From Kribbella sp. VKM Ac-2569 (lineage in GTDB: Bacteria; Actinomycetota; Actinomycetes; Propionibacteriales; Kribbellaceae), in the NCBI RefSeq assembly GCF_004216905.1, contig NZ_SGXJ01000003.1, positions 1 to 64,000 of the forward strand: 64,000 bases of DNA. Direction: 5' to 3'. The notes under the pieces are model-generated. The model saw nothing but the letters and a program-made list of their open reading frames with translations, had not been told where the DNA came from and did not search any database. The translations under genes and the position numbers were made by a program. Positions 9,462 to 17,485 of this stretch are shown one piece after another; the first letter of the stretch is position 1; each line of letters starts with the position of its first letter.

Positions 9462-11408
9462 GTGCGCTTGTCTGAGGAGCAACGGAGTGAGCTGGAGCGG
9501 TTGGCGGAGTTCGTGCTGCCGGGGGAGGGATGGGCGGCGGCGGAGTTCGTCGAGCGGGTGCTGACGGAGGATCGGCCGGACTGGGTCGGGCGGGTCGGGC
9601 GTGCGCTGGCGGACGAGGCGGATGTGGACCGGGCCTGGTTGGTGCGGCTGATTGCGCAGGGGTTCTACGCGGAGCCGGCGACCTGGAAGACGGTCGGGTG
9701 GTGGAGTGGTGAGTTTGCGCCGGTGCAGACCGAGTTGCGGGTGACGCCTTGGGACGGGCTGGGGGAGCGGTACGACTGTGTGGTGGTCGGCTCGGGTGCC
9801 GGTGGGGGTGCGGCGGCTCAGGTGCTGGCGGAGTCGGGACGGTCGGTGCTGGTCGTCGAGCTGGGCAGCTACCCGTCGACGGAGTCGCTGGCGCGCGACC
9901 ATCTGCGGAATCCGCGGTCGGTGGCGGGTCTGCCGGCGGTGACGGATCCGGATCCGGCGGGGCGGCCGCGGGTGTCGGTGGTGGACGGTGTGCGAAGCGA
10001 GGTGCTGCCTCCCGACGGTGGGTGGGGGAACAACGCGTTCACGGTCGGCGGCGGCACGCGGGTGTACGGCGCGCAGGCGTGGCGGTTCGTGCCGCAGGAC
10101 TTCCGGATGGCCACGACGTACGGCGTACCAGAGGGAAGTGCACTCGCCGACTGGCCGATCTCGTACGACGAGCTGGAGCCTTACTACTCGTTGGCGGAGC
10201 AACGGTTCGGGGTGAGTGGTGGTGGAGTGGACCCGTGGCATGGGCCGCGGTCGATCCCGCTGCCGATGCCGCCGCTGCCACGCACCGGGCCAGCTGACCT
10301 GTTAGCGGGAGCCGCCGAGCGTCTCGGCTGGGGGACTCTCGACGTACCGCTGCTGATCAACTCGGTCGACTACCAAGGGCGCTCCGGGTGTGTGCGGTGC
10401 GGCCAGTGCGTCGGGTTCGCCTGCCCGGTGGAAGCGAAGGCCGGAACGCACAACACGGCGCTGCCTGCAGCGCTCGCGACCGGGAACTGCACGCTGGTCA
10501 CCGAGACGACGGTCGAGCGACTCGTCACCGATGCGACCGGCCGGGTCGTCGGCGTCGCGCTGGTCGCGAGCGACGGGTACGGCGGGATTTGGCGACGGAC
10601 TGTTTCGTGCGAGGAGGTGGTGGTCGCGGCGGGCGCTTCGGAGACGCCGCGGCTGCTCCTGAACAGCGCGCACGACGGCGAGCCGAACGGGATAGGCAAC
10701 AACCAGGATCAGGTCGGCCGGTATCTGCAGGCGCATGTGTACGCCGGAGCGGTCGGGCTGTTCGAGGACGAGGTGGTCGATCTCGTCGGGCCCGGTGTCT
10801 CGATCGCGACCTGCGACTTCCGGCACGGGAACGACGGGATCGTCGGCGGCGGCATGCTCGCCAACGAATTCGTGCCGACGCCCGCGTCGGCGTACGACTA
10901 TCTGACCGGCGCCGGGCTGATCCCGCCCGCCGGTGCGGAGAGCGTGCAGGCGATGCGGCGTGAGGTACGGCGGATGCTCCGGGTGGTCGGCCCGATCCAG
11001 GAGGTCACGTCGGCGGAATCACGTGTCCGCGTCGATCCGTCCGTCGTCGACCGGTTCGGCAATCCGGTGGTGGTGACGAGCGGGTCGATCCATCCCGAAG
11101 ACGTCCGCGCGCATCGCTTCATGAGTGCGAAGGCCAAGGCCTGGCTCGAGGAAGCGGGCGCGATCCGGACGTCCGTCGGCGAGGTCGGCACCGTCGGGTC
11201 CGCCAGTACTGGGCAGCATCAGGCGGGGACCTGCCGGATGGGCAACGACCCGGCCCGATCGGTCACCGATCCACGCGGCCGGGTATGGGGCCACGACAAC
11301 CTCTGGATCACCGACGCCTCCGTCCACGTCACCAACGGCGGCGTCAATCCAGTCCTCACCGTCCTAGCAGGCGCCCTGCGAATCGCCGACGGCATCGTCG
11401 TGCCGTAA
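9462..11408 (+). CDS. GMC oxidoreductase with gluconate-dehydrogenase-subunit-3-like N-terminus
   Basis: A 648-residue flavoprotein. Residues 1-90 resemble gluconate 2-dehydrogenase subunit 3 (LSEEQRSELERLAEFVLP), and the rest is a GMC oxidoreductase. The FAD motif is VVVGSGAGGGAAAQVL (about 108-123), GGGTRVYGAQAWR follows, and the C-terminal SVHVTNGGVNPVLTV carries the catalytic His/Asn pair. A CVRCGQCVGFAC cluster sits in the middle, as in many alcohol-oxidising GMC enzymes. GTG at 9462 was preferred because AAAGGA lies eight bases before it; an in-frame GTG at 9435 has no site. No signal peptide. It probably oxidises a sugar or alcohol; acceptor unknown. Confidence 0.88.
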   Translation: MRLSEEQRSELERLAEFVLPGEGWAAAEFVERVLTEDRPDWVGRVGRALADEADVDRAWLVRLIAQGFYAEPATWKTVGWWSGEFAPVQTELRVTPWDGLGERYDCVVVGSGAGGGAAAQVLAESGRSVLVVELGSYPSTESLARDHLRNPRSVAGLPAVTDPDPAGRPRVSVVDGVRSEVLPPDGGWGNNAFTVGGGTRVYGAQAWRFVPQDFRMATTYGVPEGSALADWPISYDELEPYYSLAEQRFGVSGGGVDPWHGPRSIPLPMPPLPRTGPADLLAGAAERLGWGTLDVPLLINSVDYQGRSGCVRCGQCVGFACPVEAKAGTHNTALPAALATGNCTLVTETTVERLVTDATGRVVGVALVASDGYGGIWRRTVSCEEVVVAAGASETPRLLLNSAHDGEPNGIGNNQDQVGRYLQAHVYAGAVGLFEDEVVDLVGPGVSIATCDFRHGNDGIVGGGMLANEFVPTPASAYDYLTGAGLIPPAGAESVQAMRREVRRMLRVVGPIQEVTSAESRVRVDPSVVDRFGNPVVVTSGSIHPEDVRAHRFMSAKAKAWLEEAGAIRTSVGEVGTVGSASTGQHQAGTCRMGNDPARSVTDPRGRVWGHDNLWITDASVHVTNGGVNPVLTVLAGALRIADGIVVP

Positions 11409-11496
11409 CGACAGGACGTAGTCCTACACGCACACGCTGCGGCGCGCGTGAGCCAGCCGCGAACTGCCCCGGATCGCCGGCCACCTCCTGTCGTTA
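11406..11496. terminator. Possible bidirectional terminator between convergent genes
   Basis: TAACGACAGGA at 11406-11416 is repeated as an exact inverted copy at 11486-11496, enclosing a GC-rich segment that can form smaller stems. It spans the whole gap between the convergent GMC and VOC genes. No U-tract follows, as is usual in actinobacteria. Confidence 0.4.
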
Positions 11497-11506
11497 GCGC
11501 ACGCAA

Positions 11507-12022
11507 TCAGCCGACGCGGGAGATGCCTACTCCGCTGCGGGCTTCGCGGCCGTACTTCGTGATTTCGGCGGGGAGGTTCAGCCGGGAGATGCCGGTCTTG
11601 TTGCGGTCCTCGTCGGTGAGGAGGTCGGCCGGGATGATCCAGACGATCTCGAACTCGAGGCCGTCGGGGTCCTTGCCGTAGAGCGACTTCGTGGTCCCGT
11701 GGTCGGACGCGCCGACCAGGGCGCCGTGCTCGCTCAGCGTGCCGGACAGGTCCTCGAGATCGCCGAGGGTGTCCACCTCCCAGGCCAGGTGGTAGAGCCC
11801 GACCGTCGCCCGCCCGGCGCCCGACGGTCCGGCCTGCGACCCGAGCTGGAACAGGCCCAGGTCGTGGTCGTTGCTCGATCCGGGCGCCCGGAGGAACGCC
11901 GCGCCGGGGATGGCGTCGCCGGTCTCGGTGTACCCGAAGCCGAGGACGTCTCGGTAGAACGCGACGCTCGCCGCGACGTCGCGCACGTACAGGACCGCGT
12001 GGTTCAACCGGAAGATCGCCAT
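11507..12022 (-). CDS. VOC family protein (glyoxalase/extradiol dioxygenase fold)
   Basis: A 171-residue vicinal-oxygen-chelate protein with two beta-alpha-beta-beta-beta modules. The start LNHAVLYVRDVAASVAFYRDVLGF gives the first His ligand, YHLAWEV the second, and YGKDPDGLEFEIVW the Glu ligand. It is most like the catechol-2,3-dioxygenase-related glyoxalase group. The ATG lies 13 bases from a MarR-like palindrome, suggesting regulation by a compound-sensing regulator encoded elsewhere. The reaction cannot be assigned. Confidence 0.88.
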   Translation of the reverse strand: MAIFRLNHAVLYVRDVAASVAFYRDVLGFGYTETGDAIPGAAFLRAPGSSNDHDLGLFQLGSQAGPSGAGRATVGLYHLAWEVDTLGDLEDLSGTLSEHGALVGASDHGTTKSLYGKDPDGLEFEIVWIIPADLLTDEDRNKTGISRLNLPAEITKYGREARSGVGISRVG

Positions 12023-12034
12023 ACCAGCGATGTT

Positions 12035-12050
12035 AGTTGAAGCCTCAACT
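12035..12050. promoter_or_regulatory. MarR-like operator before the VOC gene
   Basis: AGTTGAAGCCTCAACT is a 14-of-16 palindrome located 13 bases upstream of the VOC gene start. Half-sites AGTTGA/TCAACT resemble MarR-type boxes. The cognate regulator is not adjacent. Confidence 0.45.
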
Positions 12051-12062
12051 TATTTCCAGTGG

Positions 12063-12740
12063 CTAGCGCCGGCGGCGAGGTTTCCTCGGCCGGGCAGGCT
12101 GCTTGGAAGGCTGGGCCGCGGGCTTCTTCTTCGGCTGTTTGGGAGTCGCAGGACCGCGGGTGCTGTTGTTGGTCCGGCCGCGGACGATGCCGATGAAGTG
12201 CTCGACCAGTTCGCTGGTCTCGGCCTCCGGCCAGCTCAGCGCGACCTGCGACTCCGGTACGCCGGTCAGCGGTCGGTAGGTCAGGTCCTTCCGGTGGTGC
12301 AGCCGGGCCAGCGACTGCGGCACCACCAGGAGCCCGGTCCCCATGGCAACCAGCTCGATCGCGTCGCCGGTCCGGGCCGGGCGCTCGTCGATCAGCCGGC
12401 CGGGTGGACGGTCCCAGTCGAGTACGTCGTCCTGCGGATGCAGCATCAGCTCGTCGGCGAGGTCGTCGACGGTGACCTCTTCGGCCGCGGTGATCAGGTG
12501 ATCCTTGGGCACCACGACGACCGTCTGCTCGACGTACAGCGGGATCGCGTGCAGTCCGGTGCGGTCGATCGGGAGCCGCAGGAGGACCGAGTCGGCGTCG
12601 CCCCGGCGTACCAGATCAGGCGCCTCGACGGCGGAGACCTGGATGAGTTCGAGCGGGACGCGGGGGAGTCGCTCCGTCCAGATCCGAACCCATTTGGCGG
12701 GTGTCACGCCGGGGACGTAGCCCAGCCGGAATCCGGTCAC
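12063..12740 (-). CDS. LysR substrate-binding-domain protein lacking the DNA-binding domain
   Basis: A 225-residue protein made of a LysR-type effector-binding domain only, starting directly with VTGFRLGYVPGVTPAKWVRIW. The sequence PLELIQVSAVEAPDLVRRGDADSVLLRLP matches the first half, and TGDAIELVAMGTGLLVVPQSLARL the hinge/second half of the periplasmic-binding-like fold. The first 60 or so residues with the winged HTH are absent. It ends in a basic tail (KKKPAAQPSKQPARPRKPRRRR, about residues 204-225). It is divergent from and 33 bases from a DUF5997 gene, a recurrent actinobacterial pairing. GTG at 12740 is chosen because the domain begins there. Confidence 0.8.
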   Translation of the reverse strand: MTGFRLGYVPGVTPAKWVRIWTERLPRVPLELIQVSAVEAPDLVRRGDADSVLLRLPIDRTGLHAIPLYVEQTVVVVPKDHLITAAEEVTVDDLADELMLHPQDDVLDWDRPPGRLIDERPARTGDAIELVAMGTGLLVVPQSLARLHHRKDLTYRPLTGVPESQVALSWPEAETSELVEHFIGIVRGRTNNSTRGPATPKQPKKKPAAQPSKQPARPRKPRRRR

Positions 12741-12773
12741 GGCTCTGAGGTTACCGGGCGTTACGCTGCTGCC

Positions 12774-13148
12774 ATGACGGCGCGCAAGACATCCCAGACG
12801 ATGAAGCCAGCGACTGCGGCGAAGAAGCTGGATGTGTACCTCCCGGCCACGCCTGCGGAGTTCCAGGAGGGTGTTGTGTCGCGGGACGAGCTCAACGCGC
12901 TGCAGGCGGACCCGCCCGAGTGGTTGCGGGAGCTCCGGCGTACCGGGCCGCACCCGCGCTCGGTGGTGGCGGCCAGGCTCGGTGTCTCGATCGGTGGCCT
13001 GGCTCGCGCCGGGATCACCGAGGCGCTGACCACGGACGACATCGAGGCCATCCGCGACGAGAACCCGGACTGGCTCGAGCACGAACGCGCGACCCAGGCG
13101 GAGGTCCGCCGGCAAGAGGCCGAGCTGAAGAAGAAGCCGCGCCGGTAA
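12774..13148 (+). CDS. DUF5997 family protein
   Basis: A 124-residue conserved actinobacterial protein of unknown function. It begins with a Lys/Thr-rich head (TARKTSQTMKPATAAKKLDVYLPATP) and has a predicted helical core with a helix-turn-helix-like stretch, VVAARLGVSIGGLARAGITE (about 64-83). The charged C-terminus ends in KKKPRR. The ATG at 12774 follows the 33-base divergent gap to the LysR-like gene. Since that partner lacks its DNA-binding domain and this protein has an HTH-like segment, a split two-protein regulator is possible, but this is inference. Confidence 0.75.
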   Translation: MTARKTSQTMKPATAAKKLDVYLPATPAEFQEGVVSRDELNALQADPPEWLRELRRTGPHPRSVVAARLGVSIGGLARAGITEALTTDDIEAIRDENPDWLEHERATQAEVRRQEAELKKKPRR

Positions 13149-13158
13149 TCGTCAGGCG

Positions 13159-13890
13159 TCAGGTGATCCGGACCCGGAGGCGGCGGAAGCCTCTGCCCTT
13201 GCTCTCCATCTTGACGACCTCCATGCGGCCGATCAGGGCGGTCGAAGCGACGTGCGTGCCGCCGTCGGCCTGGGTGTCGAGCCCGGCGATGTCGACGATC
13301 CGGACGATCTCGATATCGGGCGGGAGCAGATTGGTCGCCGTCCGGATGATGTCCGGGATTGCGAACGCCTCCTCGCGCGGGAGGTTACTGACGGTGATCC
13401 GGCGGTCGGTGCGGATCTCCGCATTGACCGCTTCGGCGACCCGGTCCTTGAAGTCCGGCGGTACGTCGGCCAGATCGAAGTCCATCCGCGCCGACAGCGG
13501 TTCCATGTTCCCGCCCGTGACGAGCGCGCCGAAGTCGCGGAACACCACCCCGGTCAGCACATGCAGCCCGGAGTGCGTCCGCATCAGCTGAGTACGCCGC
13601 TCGTCGTCGAGCGCCCCGCGCACCGCAGTCCCAACCGCCGGCACCGGGTCGTCCTCGTGCGGCACCAGGTACAGGTCGTCACCCTTGGTCGTCCCAATGA
13701 TCCGCGTCCGTACGCCGCCCCACAGCAGCACACCCTGATCCGGCGGCTGCCCGCCGCCGCCCGGGTAGAACGCGGACCGGTCGAGCACGATCCCGCGCTC
13801 CGGATCCACGCCGACGACCGTCGCGTCCCATTCGCGGACCGAGGCGTCGTCGAGGTCGAGCCGATGGGTGTGCCCGTGCTGGTCGCTCAC
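13159..13890 (-). CDS. Alanyl-tRNA editing protein, AlaX-like
   Basis: A 243-residue free-standing homologue of the AlaRS editing domain, which deacylates mischarged tRNA(Ala). The substrate/Zn motif HSGLHVL (about residues 107-113) is the family HxxxH. The second half-site reads ADGGTHVAS where the family usually has CGGTH, so the normal Cys ligand is Asp here. The FYPGGGGQPPDQG motif is conserved near residue 44. The GTG start at 13890 overlaps the stop of the upstream aminotransferase (GTGA), giving translational coupling; the frame runs further upstream only as antisense sequence. Confidence 0.85.
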   Translation of the reverse strand: MSDQHGHTHRLDLDDASVREWDATVVGVDPERGIVLDRSAFYPGGGGQPPDQGVLLWGGVRTRIIGTTKGDDLYLVPHEDDPVPAVGTAVRGALDDERRTQLMRTHSGLHVLTGVVFRDFGALVTGGNMEPLSARMDFDLADVPPDFKDRVAEAVNAEIRTDRRITVSNLPREEAFAIPDIIRTATNLLPPDIEIVRIVDIAGLDTQADGGTHVASTALIGRMEVVKMESKGRGFRRLRVRIT

Positions 13891-15050
13891 GACCGCTCCA
13901 CGAGTTCCGTGAACGCGTCCAAGGCGTGGCGGATGTTCTCGACCGAGTTCGCGTAGGAGAAGCGGAGGTGGTTCTCGCCGTAGATGCCGAACGACGTACC
14001 GGGGAGGCACGCGACCCCGGCCTCGTCGAGCAGCCTGTCCGACAGGGTCGCTGCCGACACGCCGAGCTCGCTGATGTTCGGGAACGCGTAGAACGCTCCA
14101 CCCGGTTCCACACACGACACACCCGGTACGGCGTTCAGCCCGGAGACGATCACCTCGCGCCGTTCGCGGAACGCCTCGAGCATCCGGTCGACGTCGTCCC
14201 ACGGTCCTTCGAGGGCGGCGATCGCGGCGTGCTGGCTGAACGCCGACGTACACGACACCGAGTTGATCATCAGCCGCGTCACCGGCTCCACCAGCGGCTC
14301 CGGGAACACGCCGAAGCCGAGTCGCCAGCCCGTCATCGCGAACGTCTTGGACCAGCCGTCGAGGAGGACGGTCCGCGACGCCATGCCGTCGACGTCGAGC
14401 ACGCTGTGGTGCTGTCCGTCGTACCGCAGCGCCCAGTAGACCTCGTCGCTCAGGACGACGAGGTCGTGTTCGATCGCGATCTCGGCGATCGCCTGCAGCT
14501 GTTCGGGGGTCGACGCGCTGCCGCACGGGTTGTGCGGGGAGTTGAGGATCAGCAGCTTGGTCCGGTCCGTCACCAGCGACCGCAGTTCCTTGGGGTCGAT
14601 GACGAAGCCGTTCTCTTCGCGCAGCGGCACCGGCACCGGCTTCGCGCCGGCGAAGGACGCGATCGACGCGTACATCGGGAACCCGGGGTCCGGGTAGAGG
14701 ACCTCGTCGCCCTCCTCGCAGAGCGCCAGGATCGTGAAGAACATGATCGGCTTCGCGCCGGGTGTGATCAGCACCCGGTCGGGGGTCGTGCGCAGCCGGC
14801 CGGTGCGGTCGAGGAAGTCCGCGACCGCGGTCCGCAGCTCGGGAATGCCGGGCGCCGGCACGTAGTGCGTGAACCCCTTGTCCAGGGCCTGCTGCGCGGC
14901 GGCGATCACGTGCGACGGCGTGTCGAAGTCCGGTTCGCCGATCTCGAGGTGCACGATCTCGCGACCCCGGGCCTCGAGGGCCTTCGCCTTGGCGAGCACC
15001 TCGAACGCCGACTCGGTTCCCAGTCGGTCCATCCGTTGAGCAAGTCTCAC
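13887..15050 (-). CDS. Pyridoxal-phosphate-dependent aminotransferase, class I/II
   Basis: A 387-residue fold-type I aminotransferase of the aspartate-aminotransferase-like group. LEIGEPDFDTPSHV binds substrate near the N-terminus, ILNSPHNPCGSA is the Asn-Pro-rich cofactor loop, LSDEVYWALRYDG carries the PLP Asp and Tyr, and LDGWSKTFAMTGWRLG has the Schiff-base Lys. A conserved Arg that binds the substrate carboxylate is in LRFSYANS. GTG start. It is coupled to an AlaX-type editing gene, which would fit an enzyme handling alanine or a similar amino acid, but the amino donor cannot be read from sequence. Confidence 0.9.
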   Translation of the reverse strand: MRLAQRMDRLGTESAFEVLAKAKALEARGREIVHLEIGEPDFDTPSHVIAAAQQALDKGFTHYVPAPGIPELRTAVADFLDRTGRLRTTPDRVLITPGAKPIMFFTILALCEEGDEVLYPDPGFPMYASIASFAGAKPVPVPLREENGFVIDPKELRSLVTDRTKLLILNSPHNPCGSASTPEQLQAIAEIAIEHDLVVLSDEVYWALRYDGQHHSVLDVDGMASRTVLLDGWSKTFAMTGWRLGFGVFPEPLVEPVTRLMINSVSCTSAFSQHAAIAALEGPWDDVDRMLEAFRERREVIVSGLNAVPGVSCVEPGGAFYAFPNISELGVSAATLSDRLLDEAGVACLPGTSFGIYGENHLRFSYANSVENIRHALDAFTELVERS

Positions 15051-15081
15051 GGCCCAAGCCTAGGCCTGCGAGGATTGCTAC

Positions 15082-15957
15082 GTGGCACGGGTAGCGGTTA
15101 CCGGAAGCAGTGGCAAGCTCGGCAGGGCCGTCGTGGATCACCTGGCGGACCGCGGTTGGGACGTGGTCGCACTCGACCAGGCCGTACCGGCACGGGCAGA
15201 TGTGACGTCGACGCGCGTGGACCTGTCCGATTTCGGCCAGACCTACGAGGCGATCGCCGGGATCGACGACCGGCACGACGGCGTCGACGCGGTCGTGCAT
15301 CTCGCCGCGATCCCGGCGCCGGGCCTGCGGCCGAACGCGGCGACGTTCCACAACAACATGACCGTGACGTACAACGTGTTCTCGGCGGCGCTGCGGGCCG
15401 GCGTCCGGAACATCGTGTGGGCGTCGAGCGAGACCGTGCTGGGTCTGCCGTTCGACGAGTTCCCGCCGTACGTCCCGGTCGACGAGGACTATCCGCCGCG
15501 GCCGAACAGCACGTATTCGCTGGTCAAGACGCTCGAGGAGGAGCTGGCCCGTCAGCTGTGCCGGTGGCATCCGGACCTGAAGCTGATCGGGCTCCGCTTC
15601 TCCAACGTGATGTACCCCGAGGACTACACACGGTTCCCGGCGTTCGACGCGGACGCCCACGCCCGCAAGTGGAACCTCTGGGGCTACATCGACGCCCGCG
15701 ACGGCGCACAGGCCGTCCGCAAGGCGCTCGAGTACGGCGTGACCGGGACGGACGTGTTCATCGTCGCGAACGCCGACACGGTGATGTCCCGGCCGAACGA
15801 GGAGCTTCTCGCCGAGGTGTTCCCCGGCGTACCCGTGAAGCGCCCGTTCGGCCCGAACGAGACGTTGCTGTCGATCGAGAAGGCGCGCCGCCTGCTCGGT
15901 TACGAACCGGAGTTCTCCTGGCGGGGCCCGAACGGGAACAGCGTGTCCGGGTCGTAG
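15082..15957 (+). CDS. NAD-dependent epimerase/dehydratase (extended SDR)
   Basis: A 291-residue extended short-chain dehydrogenase. The Rossmann motif is VTGSSGKLGRAVV at residues 6-18. The catalytic Ser lies in WASSETVLG and the YxxxK is YSLVK. Similarity in pattern (HLAAIPAPG, YIDARDGAQAV) is to uronate dehydrogenase-like and UDP-sugar epimerase-like SDRs. GTG start. The last 58 bases overlap the convergent berberine-type oxidase gene, an unusually long convergent overlap. Substrate probably a sugar; unproven. Confidence 0.87.
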   Translation: MARVAVTGSSGKLGRAVVDHLADRGWDVVALDQAVPARADVTSTRVDLSDFGQTYEAIAGIDDRHDGVDAVVHLAAIPAPGLRPNAATFHNNMTVTYNVFSAALRAGVRNIVWASSETVLGLPFDEFPPYVPVDEDYPPRPNSTYSLVKTLEEELARQLCRWHPDLKLIGLRFSNVMYPEDYTRFPAFDADAHARKWNLWGYIDARDGAQAVRKALEYGVTGTDVFIVANADTVMSRPNEELLAEVFPGVPVKRPFGPNETLLSIEKARRLLGYEPEFSWRGPNGNSVSGS

Positions 15958-17279
15958 GTCGACCGTACGTCGGCCAGCCGCGCGAACGTGTCCGCCGGCC
16001 ACGACCTCTCGTACGACCCCGGCAGGTCGAAACCGCCGGAGAAGTTCACCGTGGTCTCCTCGCCCACCCACGGCTCGAGCCGCCCGAGAATCCCGTCGAC
16101 CGTTGCCGGAAGCACCTTTTCGAACAGGCTCGGATCCGGTACGCCGATCATCGTCAGCGTGCACGCCCCGCTGCGCCCGCCGACCGCGCTGCCCTCGGGG
16201 ACGTCGCGCTCCGTCGCGCCGCCGAGGTGCCGGAGCTCGACCGCGATCAACGGGATCTGCTGCTCCGGGCCGGCCACGTCCAGGAACGCGGCGACGAACT
16301 CGGCATCCAGTTCGTCCAGCATCAGCCCGCGGTCCCACGACGGCGTCGGGTCCTTCGGGTCGTTGTGGATCAGCGCGATGTCGCTCGCCGGCATCTCGCC
16401 GACGGCGTCGATCAGCGCCGGAGCGGCGTCGCGGATCGGCTGGAAGAGCCGCTTGCCGTCGGCCGCGTCACCGATGTACGCGAAACGCACGCTCAGCACC
16501 GTCTTGCCGCGCAGCGGTTCGGGGATGAACTCGAGCGGCGGCAGCCGCAGGATCACGACCGACGAGTTCGCGCTCTCCGGCAGCGCGTTCGTCCACTCGG
16601 CCCAGGTGGTCAGCGCGGACGCGATGTGTTCCGCGTCGAAGAACACCGAACCGCCGTACAGGGTGCGCAGCTCGACGAGCCCGAAGTCCATCGCGGTGAC
16701 GATGCCGAAGCCGCCCTTGCCGCCGCGCAACGCCCAGAACAGATCCGGGTGCTCGGTCTCGCTCGCGGTCACCACTTCGCCGGCCGCCGTCACGACCCGG
16801 AACTCACGCGCCCAGTCGGACGAGAAACCGTACGTCCGGGCGAGCGGGCCGAGGCCGCCGCCGAGCGTGTACCCGATGCAGCCGACCGCGTCGGACGCGC
16901 CCGTGATCGGTGCCAGCCCGTACGGCGCGGCCGCCGCGATCACCTCGGCCCACTGGGTGCCCGCGGCGATGTGCGCGACCTGTGCCTCGGCGTCCACGCT
17001 CACGCCGGTCATCCGCTTGGTGGTCACCACGATCCCGTCCTGCATCGGGTTCGGGATGCCGTGGCCGGTCGCCAGCACCCGGACCGGCGTACCGGTCTCG
17101 GCCGCGGCGCGGACCACCGCGACGGCGTCGGCCTCGGACATCAGCCCGACCACGACGTCCGGCGTGTGCGTCACCGCCAGGTTGAACCCGGACAGCTCCT
17201 CGTCGTACCCCTCGTCACCCGGTGTCAGCACCGGTCCGGCGACCTCGCCCCGCAGCCGGTCGATCAACGTGTCAGTCAC
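15900..17279 (-). CDS. FAD-binding oxidoreductase, berberine-bridge-enzyme-like (second copy)
   Basis: A 459-residue PCMH/BBE flavoprotein, a paralogue of the enzyme at 1295-2527 but divergent. The flavin His is in LATGHGIPNPMQDG, the FAD loop is CIGYTLGGGLGPLARTYG, DLFWALRGGKGGFGIVT follows, and the BBE end is STYDPDTLFPFG. GTG at 17279 is preferred: GGAGGGG lies nine bases upstream of it, whereas the ATG at 17288 directly abuts that site. No signal peptide. The 3' end overlaps the convergent SDR gene by 58 bases. Substrate unknown. Confidence 0.85.
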   Translation of the reverse strand: MTDTLIDRLRGEVAGPVLTPGDEGYDEELSGFNLAVTHTPDVVVGLMSEADAVAVVRAAAETGTPVRVLATGHGIPNPMQDGIVVTTKRMTGVSVDAEAQVAHIAAGTQWAEVIAAAAPYGLAPITGASDAVGCIGYTLGGGLGPLARTYGFSSDWAREFRVVTAAGEVVTASETEHPDLFWALRGGKGGFGIVTAMDFGLVELRTLYGGSVFFDAEHIASALTTWAEWTNALPESANSSVVILRLPPLEFIPEPLRGKTVLSVRFAYIGDAADGKRLFQPIRDAAPALIDAVGEMPASDIALIHNDPKDPTPSWDRGLMLDELDAEFVAAFLDVAGPEQQIPLIAVELRHLGGATERDVPEGSAVGGRSGACTLTMIGVPDPSLFEKVLPATVDGILGRLEPWVGEETTVNFSGGFDLPGSYERSWPADTFARLADVRSTYDPDTLFPFGPRQENSGS

Positions 17280-17485
17280 GTTCTTCATCCCCTCCCAGAA
17301 GCCCTGCCCTGGAGGTTTCCACACACCGGGGTCAGGGTGTTAGCAGGGCCCGAAACACGCCTGGAAGGGGGGCCGACTCGACGGTAACGGCCGCGGACTG
17401 AAAACCTGTGCCAGCGACACCTGTCTCCTGCGATCCAGGGGAGAGGTCTGTCCGCAAAGCTCAGGGTGAGACACGGAGGCGGTCG

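Noticed and set aside
13926-17387. 1153-codon plus-strand open frame opposite the aminotransferase, AlaX and oxidase genes
   Set aside because: Arg/Val/Gly-rich translation with no motif; it overlaps well-supported genes on both strands throughout.
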